Shown here one piece after another: positions 15,722 through 20,931 of a DNA stretch of 20,931 nucleotides. The stretch lies in NCBI GenBank assembly GCA_937876435.1, contig CALEIL010000511.1, positions 1-20,931 on the forward strand. Direction: 5' to 3'. Source of the stretch: an uncultured Bacteroidota bacterium. GTDB lineage: Bacteria; Bacteroidota; Bacteroidia; Chitinophagales; Saprospiraceae. Positions within the stretch are counted from its first letter, which is position 1, and each line of letters opens with the position of its first letter. The translations under genes were made by a program, and so were the position numbers. The notes beneath the pieces were generated by a model. It had not been told where the DNA came from. It worked only from the letters and a program-made list of their open reading frames with translations, and searched no databases.

Positions 15722-16429
15722 ATGAGTGCAACAGGATATATAATATCATTCGTTTTTTCTGCTATATTATTTGAACCATGTTTCTCGCAGGTGGATTATT
15801 CAAATTACGAGAAGGTTTTAAATAATAACGTAACCTCCTCTGGCATAGTGGATTATGAATCCATTATTCGGAATGACCTGGACGTTCTTCACCGTTCTTT
15901 GGATCAGATTTCCAGGACGGACCCTCGGCGGTTATCCAGGGATGAACAATTGGCATTTTGGATTAATACCTACAATGCGTATACCATTAAACTGATTATC
16001 GACCATTGGCCCGTCAGGTCCATCATGGAAATAAATGACGGGGAACCCTGGGACAAAAAATGGATCAGGATTGATGACAAAACGTATTCGCTGGACGATA
16101 TCGAACATGATATAATAAGGGATCAGTTTGGGGATCCAAGGATTCACTTTGCTGTGAATTGCGCCGCCAAAAGCTGTCCTCCGCTTCTCAACAAACCGTT
16201 TACTGGTGCGACACTGGATGAACACCTGGCTGATCAAACCAGAAAGTTTGTCAACGATTCCCGGTCCAACCAAATATCCCATAATCAACTCATCCTTTCA
16301 AAGATTTTCAAATGGTATGAAGAGGATTTTGCTGATTTGATTGCCTTCCTGAATAAATATTCGGAAATAGACATCGATTCTGATGCTTCTGTACGTTATA
16401 ATACCTATGACTGGACTATAAACAATTAA
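15722..16429 (+). CDS. DUF547 family exported protein
   Basis: 235 residues with an N-terminal hydrophobic signal sequence (about residues 5-23, ending FSQ). DUF547 hallmarks are in order: VDYESI (43-48), QLAFWINTYNAYT (76-88), YSLDDIEHDIIR (122-133) and PRIHFAVNCAAKSCPPL (139-155) with conserved His142, Cys147 and Cys152. The biochemical role of DUF547 is not established; the conserved His and Cys suggest an enzyme, but that is inference. The beta-barrel gene starts 26 bases after the stop, suggesting co-transcription and perhaps a shared envelope role. The start ATG at 15722 gives a complete signal peptide. Confidence 0.88.
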   Translation: MSATGYIISFVFSAILFEPCFSQVDYSNYEKVLNNNVTSSGIVDYESIIRNDLDVLHRSLDQISRTDPRRLSRDEQLAFWINTYNAYTIKLIIDHWPVRSIMEINDGEPWDKKWIRIDDKTYSLDDIEHDIIRDQFGDPRIHFAVNCAAKSCPPLLNKPFTGATLDEHLADQTRKFVNDSRSNQISHNQLILSKIFKWYEEDFADLIAFLNKYSEIDIDSDASVRYNTYDWTINN

Positions 16430-16455
16430 TTGATAACCTAAACAAATCAATAACT

Positions 16456-17043
16456 ATGAAAAAGATTATTTTAAGCGTTTGTCTTATTATGGCGTTCGGA
16501 ATGAGTGCCATGGCACAAGCTGATTTTATTATCAGAGCTGGAGTACACTCGGTATTAAATCCGGAAGAAGAAATAAATACCGCTACGGTAAAAGGTGGAA
16601 AGGCCGGATGGAACCTCGGGGCAGATTTTAGATTTGGAAACTTATTGTTTTTCCAACCAGGGGTTCACTTTTATTCATCTTCCTTATCGGTAGAAGCCGG
16701 AAGCTCGACGATAGATGATTTTAAAAACTCAACCAGGGTACAAACTCTAAAAATACCGATTTCTTTGGGGTTAGCCCCTTTTAGCAGCATGGGCGACAGC
16801 AACTTTGACTTCGTAGTGGATGCCGGGGTAGTTCCTTCTTTCAATCTGGGATTCGCTGACGACAACGATCTTTTTGACAAAGATGATCTCGAAAATGTTA
16901 ATTGGAGTGGGAAGGTCGGTGCCGGACTGGAATTTGGGCTGATCGCCATCGGGGCATATTATGAGTTTGGCTTCAACAAAATATTTGAAGACGGAGAAAG
17001 TAATTTCTCGATCATCGGAGCAACGGTCGGATTAAAATTCTAA
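16456..17043 (+). CDS. Outer-membrane beta-barrel protein (small porin-like)
   Basis: 195 residues beginning with a textbook signal peptide (MKKIILSVCLIMAFGMSAMAQ, cleavage after Ala20 or Gln21). The mature part alternates hydrophobic and polar residues in strands such as WNLGADFRFGNLLFFQPGVHFY and IGAYYEFGFNKIF, and it ends in GATVGLKF; a C-terminal phenylalanine is the usual signal for barrel insertion. This fits the eight-stranded barrel group common in Bacteroidota. No ligand or specific role can be assigned. It is the last gene before a strong terminator. Confidence 0.85.
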   Translation: MKKIILSVCLIMAFGMSAMAQADFIIRAGVHSVLNPEEEINTATVKGGKAGWNLGADFRFGNLLFFQPGVHFYSSSLSVEAGSSTIDDFKNSTRVQTLKIPISLGLAPFSSMGDSNFDFVVDAGVVPSFNLGFADDNDLFDKDDLENVNWSGKVGAGLEFGLIAIGAYYEFGFNKIFEDGESNFSIIGATVGLKF

Positions 17044-17065
17044 TCGGATTTTGTAAATAGAAATT

Positions 17066-17095
17066 AAATGGGCAACTTAGATTGCCCATTTTTTT
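17066..17095 (+). terminator. Rho-independent terminator after the beta-barrel gene
   Basis: AAATGGGCAA (17066-17075), loop CTTAGA and TTGCCCATTT (17082-17091) form a perfect 10-base-pair stem followed by T to 17095. It starts 23 bases after the stop codon. The next start codon lies only 15 bases beyond the T run. Confidence 0.9.
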
Positions 17096-17110
17096 ATCAA
17101 AAAAACTGCC

Positions 17111-18070
17111 ATGACACCCATCGTTTTTCTTGAAGTAGATACCGTCACGACCGGAGATTTGGATATCAACCAATTTGGCATTCTGAAGAATGCCATCCTC
17201 CTCAATTCATCTGATACTGATAAGCTGTACGATCAATATTCCAACGTGGAAATCCTGGTGATCAATAAAACTGAAATTAATAGTTCAATTCTCGAAAATC
17301 TGCCGCGTCTCAGGTTTATTCAGATCATCGCAACCGGTTATGACAATGTGGATCTGGCTGCCTGTCGTGACCGTGGGATTGAAGTGTGTAATGTGGAGGG
17401 GTATAGTACCTATAGCGTAGCTCAACACGTTTTTGCCTTGATTCTGACGCTGACCAATAAGGTCAACTACCATTGGCAAATGGCCAGGGATGGTATTTGG
17501 TCCAACGAACCCAAATTTACGTTTTATACGCCCGGTATTCCGGAGTTAAACCAAAAAAAACTGGGTATCATCGGGATGGGTGCCATTGGAAGCGCCGTGG
17601 CTCGGGTAGGGAAGGCGTTTGGAATGGAAATTCTGACTTATACCCGGAGCCCAGAAAAGATCAATGATCATACTATCCGGTCGGTGGATCTCGATGAGTT
17701 GGCCAGAAATTCTGATATTATCAGCCTTCATCTTCCTCTCAACCCCGAAACCAGTCAGATAATCGACCAGGAGTTTTTATCGAAAATGAAAAGCGAGGCC
17801 CTGTTGATCAATACGGCCAGAGGTGGATTGATCAATGAAAAGGCGCTGGCGTCCGTTCTGACCCTCAAGGGAATCAAAGGGGCCGGTCTGGATGTTCTGA
17901 GTCACGAACCTCCTCCCAATGATCATCCATTGCTCACGCTGCCCAATTGCATCACAACGAGCCATATGGCCTGGGCCACTCTCGACGCCAGGAGAACTCT
18001 ATTGCACCATACCCTGGAAAATGTGGAAACCTTCCTCAGGGACGGGAAGGTCGGACATTCTTTAACGTAA
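17111..18070 (+). CDS. D-2-hydroxyacid dehydrogenase, glycerate dehydrogenase/hydroxypyruvate reductase type
   Basis: 319 residues. The Rossmann motif GMGAIG (residues 155-160) and the catalytic triad Arg237 (NTARGG), Glu266 (SHEPP) and His285 (SHMAWAT) identify the family. The context of the catalytic histidine, SHMAWATLDAR, is like the H-I-A-W-A-(S/T)-x-E-A-R of hydroxypyruvate reductases/glycerate dehydrogenases, so reduction of hydroxypyruvate or glyoxylate is the best guess. At the end of the second Rossmann strand the sequence is TYTRS (Arg179) with no acidic residue, which favours NADPH over NADH. No serine-cycle or glycerate kinase genes are near. Its stop is 6 bases from the end of the opposing thioredoxin gene. 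Any promoter must overlap the preceding terminator. Confidence 0.88.
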   Translation: MTPIVFLEVDTVTTGDLDINQFGILKNAILLNSSDTDKLYDQYSNVEILVINKTEINSSILENLPRLRFIQIIATGYDNVDLAACRDRGIEVCNVEGYSTYSVAQHVFALILTLTNKVNYHWQMARDGIWSNEPKFTFYTPGIPELNQKKLGIIGMGAIGSAVARVGKAFGMEILTYTRSPEKINDHTIRSVDLDELARNSDIISLHLPLNPETSQIIDQEFLSKMKSEALLINTARGGLINEKALASVLTLKGIKGAGLDVLSHEPPPNDHPLLTLPNCITTSHMAWATLDARRTLLHHTLENVETFLRDGKVGHSLT

Positions 18071-18076
18071 TATGAT

Positions 18077-18865
18077 TCATCCCATGATCTGGGAAAATTG
18101 GGAATGGTATTTTCTATTCAGTTCATGGTGGATACCCAGGAACTGCCGGAAGGCCAGTAGGGCTGTGGCAGGAAAATCTGATTCTTTATCCGAATTGATC
18201 ATCACAGCCTGCAGTAAAAACTGATAAGCTGATTCAAAATTCTTCTTGCCCAGAGCATTTTTAGCCGCCCATAATTTCTTAGTGACCCCATCGGCTGAAA
18301 ATTCTACATTCATCAAATGATACAGGTCCTTGATATACAGGACATCTTCTGCCTGATCCGATTCACCGGGAATCAATTCCAGATATTGCCGGCTTTTATC
18401 CAAATCCATAAAAAAATAGTATCGGGCCAGCGTCAGCAAATAGGCTTCCCTGCGTCTCGAGGTATGGACACCAGATTCAAGATCCCTAATAAAATCGAGA
18501 TCAATTTCGTCAGAAAAATGGCTGAATCTGAGAATGGCTGGCAATACGAGCGCATTTTTAATGAAAATTTCTACTTCGTGGCCAGGCAAAGGATCGGAAA
18601 ACTGATCCAGTTCGTATCCACTCACGAATACTTTGGTGTGAGGGACGCCCATGACCTTATATTGGAGCGCAATCTCGGTGAATTGATCCACATCGACTCC
18701 TCTATACCTTACAGGGAATTCATTCCTGGCTTCTATCTGATCCAGCGTAGCGGTTAACCCATGACAGGGACCGCACCAGGGTGCCCAAAACTGAACCAAA
18801 ACGGGGGAGTAATAGGAAGCCGCGAGGACCTGTTCGTGAAAACTATCTGTAGTAACCTGCTGCAA
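18077..18865 (-). CDS. Thioredoxin-TPR protein, CnoX/YbbN-like co-chaperone
   Basis: 262 residues: a thioredoxin domain (about 1-105) with active site WAPWCGPC (Cys31, Cys34) and the cis-proline in GVPHTKVF, then an all-helical region (about 115-262) with TPR-like units such as NFESAYQFLLQAVMI. This order and size match CnoX/YbbN, chaperedoxins that protect aggregation-prone proteins and hand them to GroEL/ES; the intact CxxC means it could also be redox active, unlike E. coli YbbN. No ATG exists before the active site. TTG at 18865, 6 bases after the acyl-CoA dehydrogenase stop and in the same frame, is the only sensible start. Translation probably depends on the upstream gene. Confidence 0.82.
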   Translation of the reverse strand: MQQVTTDSFHEQVLAASYYSPVLVQFWAPWCGPCHGLTATLDQIEARNEFPVRYRGVDVDQFTEIALQYKVMGVPHTKVFVSGYELDQFSDPLPGHEVEIFIKNALVLPAILRFSHFSDEIDLDFIRDLESGVHTSRRREAYLLTLARYYFFMDLDKSRQYLELIPGESDQAEDVLYIKDLYHLMNVEFSADGVTKKLWAAKNALGKKNFESAYQFLLQAVMINSDKESDFPATALLAFRQFLGIHHELNRKYHSQFSQIMG

Positions 18866-18871
18866 TTGAAC

Positions 18872-20029
18872 TTATTCTTTTAATATATGCCGGGAAATAA
18901 CGATTTTTTGAATCTCACTGGTTCCCTCACCGATGGTACATAATTTGGAATCCCGGTAAAATTTTTCAACGGGGTACTCCTTCGTATAACCATATCCTCC
19001 AAAAATCTGAACAGCATCTGTGGCGATTCTCACACAGGCTTCGGACGCATAATACTTGGCCATGGCGGATTCTTTGGTCATGGGTTGTTTGTTGTTCTTT
19101 TTCTCAGATGCCTGTTGGATCAGAAGTTCGGAAGCTCTGATCTCCGTCGCCATATCAGCTAATTTGAACGCTATCGCCTGAAACTCGGAGATTGGCCGGC
19201 CAAATTGCTCTCTTTCCTTGGAATATTGGAGAGCAGCATAGTAAGCTCCCTCAGCGATTCCAAGGCTCAATGCAGCGATCGATATTCTGCCTCCGTCAAG
19301 GATATGCATCGCTTGTTGGAAGCCCCTGCCTTCTTCGCCCACCAGGGCATCAACGGGCAAAACGCATTGATCGAAAATCATTTCAGCGGTTTCAGAAGCA
19401 CGCATACCGAGTTTGTTTTCCTTTTTACCAGATTCAAAACCTGGACTGCCCCGTTCGACGATGAACGCACTCATACCGTTGCTGTCCAATGCTTCACCAG
19501 TGCGCACGATGACTACAGCCACATCTCCGGATTTGCCGTGGGTGATCCAGTTTTTGGTCCCGTTGAGTATATAATGGTCTCCCTCCCGAACGGCTGTGCA
19601 TTTCATCCGCATGGCATCGCTGCCTGTGGTTGGTTCGGTCAATCCCCAGGCTCCGATCCATTCCCCGGACACCAGTTTAGGTAGATATTTGGATTTTTGT
19701 TCTTCGCTCCCAAACTGGAGGATATGGTTGGTGCAGAGTGAATTGTGCGCCGCATAGGACAGACCTATTGAAGGATCTACCCTGGATATTTCACGGACGA
19801 TCGCCACGTATTCATGGTATCCCAAACCAGCCCCGCCGTATTCCGGGGGAACCAGCACACCCATCATGCCCATTTCTCCTAATTTCTCAAAAACTTCCCG
19901 GGGGAAATACTGGCTTTCGTCCCACTCCATTACATAAGGGGCAATGTGTTCTTTGCAAAACTCAGCAATACTTTCCCTGATGAGGCGTATATCTTCTATC
20001 GTTTGAACTTCATTCATCGTTTTGTGCAT
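18872..20029 (-). CDS. Acyl-CoA dehydrogenase (short/branched-chain type)
   Basis: FAD enzyme that introduces the 2,3 double bond into acyl-CoA in fatty-acid or branched amino-acid breakdown, passing electrons to electron-transfer flavoprotein. 385 residues, typical length. Motifs: GAWGLTEPTTGSDA (flavin and substrate contacts), NGTKNWITHG, QFGRPISEFQA, QIFGGYGYTKEYPVEKFYRD, and the catalytic Glu368 in IGEGTSEIQ, in the position used by short-chain rather than isovaleryl-type enzymes. The start is the ATG at 20029 or the in-frame ATG at 20017; both overlap the end of rarA, by 20 or 8 bases. The exact substrate cannot be set from sequence alone. Confidence 0.93.
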   Translation of the reverse strand: MHKTMNEVQTIEDIRLIRESIAEFCKEHIAPYVMEWDESQYFPREVFEKLGEMGMMGVLVPPEYGGAGLGYHEYVAIVREISRVDPSIGLSYAAHNSLCTNHILQFGSEEQKSKYLPKLVSGEWIGAWGLTEPTTGSDAMRMKCTAVREGDHYILNGTKNWITHGKSGDVAVVIVRTGEALDSNGMSAFIVERGSPGFESGKKENKLGMRASETAEMIFDQCVLPVDALVGEEGRGFQQAMHILDGGRISIAALSLGIAEGAYYAALQYSKEREQFGRPISEFQAIAFKLADMATEIRASELLIQQASEKKNNKQPMTKESAMAKYYASEACVRIATDAVQIFGGYGYTKEYPVEKFYRDSKLCTIGEGTSEIQKIVISRHILKE

Positions 20030-20931
20030 TTTCCTGGGTCCACCATCGTCTCAGTTGTTCCCTGATTTTGATTTCGGCTGCGTTATTCTGAGGGTTATAA
20101 AATTTCACATCCTTCATGGCGTCCGGTAGATAGGACTGAAAGGCAAAATTACCTTTATGATCATGCGGATATTTGTACCCTATTCCATGCCCCATTTCCC
20201 GCATAAGCCGGGTCGGTGCATTCCTCAAATGCAAAGGTACAATATGTGATTCAGAATTTTTTACTTTGTCCATTGCTTTATTGATGGCGATATAGGCAGA
20301 ATTGCTTTTGGGTGAGGTAGCCAGATATATCGCTGTTTGGGCGAGGGGGATCCTGGCTTCCGGCATACCAATCTGGTGGACTGCCTGAAAGCAATTATTG
20401 GCCAACAACAACGCATTGGGATTGGCCAGACCGATATCTTCCGAAGCCAGTATGATCATTCTTCTGGCCAGGAACAACGGATCTTCCCCACCCGCCAGGA
20501 TGCAGGCCATCCAATATATAGCGGCATCAGGGTCACCACCCCGAACCGATTTGATGAAAGCAGAAATAAAATCGTAGTGCTGGTCACCCTTTTTATCGTA
20601 TACGATTGGATTGACCCGCGCGGTCTCCTTGATAATATCTTCATCCAGCACGATACCGTCATTCCCTTTGACCTGGTGGATCACCTGTTCGAGCAGATTG
20701 AGCGTACGCCTGGCATCACCGCTACCGTACCTGATCAGGGAATCATAATCTATCGAAGTGATTTCCAATTGATTGAGCAAAGGATCTTCTTTCAGTGCCC
20801 GATCAATAATGCCCTTCAGCTCTTCATAGGACAAATGATTCATTTTGTAAACCTGGAGTCTGGAAAGCAGGGGGGAAATGACTTCAAAAGAAGGATTTTC
20901 GGTCGTGGCTCCTACAAGTGTAATGATTCCT
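20010..20931 (-). CDS. rarA: Replication-associated recombination protein RarA/MgsA (5' end outside window)
   Basis: AAA+ ATPase of the MgsA/WRNIP1 family that acts at stalled replication forks with single-strand-binding protein. The visible 306 residues start within the ATPase at sensor 1 (GATTENPSFEV, just inside the right edge) and continue through YGSGDARRTLNLLE (sensor 2), the helical tetramerisation domain (ARRMIILASEDIGLANPNALLLANN) and the conserved MGHGIGYKYPHDHKGNF near the C terminus. Walker A and B lie beyond the window edge. The frame is open to the edge, so the ATG at 20843 is internal. It leads an operon with acyl-CoA dehydrogenase, overlapping it. Confidence 0.95.
   Translation of the reverse strand, partial: GIITLVGATTENPSFEVISPLLSRLQVYKMNHLSYEELKGIIDRALKEDPLLNQLEITSIDYDSLIRYGSGDARRTLNLLEQVIHQVKGNDGIVLDEDIIKETARVNPIVYDKKGDQHYDFISAFIKSVRGGDPDAAIYWMACILAGGEDPLFLARRMIILASEDIGLANPNALLLANNCFQAVHQIGMPEARIPLAQTAIYLATSPKSNSAYIAINKAMDKVKNSESHIVPLHLRNAPTRLMREMGHGIGYKYPHDHKGNFAFQSYLPDAMKDVKFYNPQNNAAEIKIREQLRRWWTQENAQNDE

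Overview
The window looks like ordinary chromosomal DNA from a member of the Bacteroidota, possibly a Saprospiria-type marine or wastewater lineage; the class is a guess. The phylum call rests on several things seen directly. A menG/ubiE gene overlaps a PorT-like outer membrane protein of the type IX secretion system. The YfaS-like alpha-2-macroglobulin, DUF547 and small outer-membrane beta-barrel proteins are of Bacteroidota type. Starts lack Shine-Dalgarno sequences, and TAnnTTTG promoter boxes sit 10 to 45 bases ahead of several starts. GC content appears to be in the mid-40s by eye. I see no tRNA, rRNA, CRISPR array, insertion sequence, phage gene or attachment site. No gene-free stretch exceeds 300 bases; the longest, about 211 bases at 3313-3523, holds the arcA control region.

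Layout. (1) 1-3312: 3' part of a very large alpha-2-macroglobulin-like protein that has lost the thioester cysteine. (2) 3524-4786: arginine deiminase, preceded by nested palindromes. (3) 4915-8111: ychF (minus) and acpH (plus) diverge from a palindromic promoter pair; acpH meets porT tail to tail, and porT overlaps the end of menG (minus). (4) 8241-12193: gyrA and a secreted TPR protein (plus), closed by a hairpin terminator at 12220-12247. (5) 12285-14114: TRAP transporter small and large permeases without a binding-protein gene, converging on an SH3-domain lipoprotein (14101-15021, minus). (6) 15143-17043: a small TerB-like protein, a DUF547 protein and an outer-membrane beta-barrel (plus), closed by a perfect-stem terminator. 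(7) 17111-18070: a hydroxypyruvate-reductase-type dehydrogenase. (8) 18077-20931: a compact minus-strand operon rarA, acyl-CoA dehydrogenase, thioredoxin-TPR protein.

How the genes relate. Most are housekeeping: gyrase, YchF, RarA, menaquinone methylation and acyl-carrier-protein turnover. PorT implies that the cell has a type IX secretion system, but no cargo with the C-terminal sorting domain is visible here. I found no clear new multi-gene system. The points most worth a second look are the arcA control region, the back-to-back ychF/acpH promoters, the cysteine-free macroglobulin, the TRAP permease pair lacking its binding protein, and the TTG-started thioredoxin-TPR gene behind acyl-CoA dehydrogenase.
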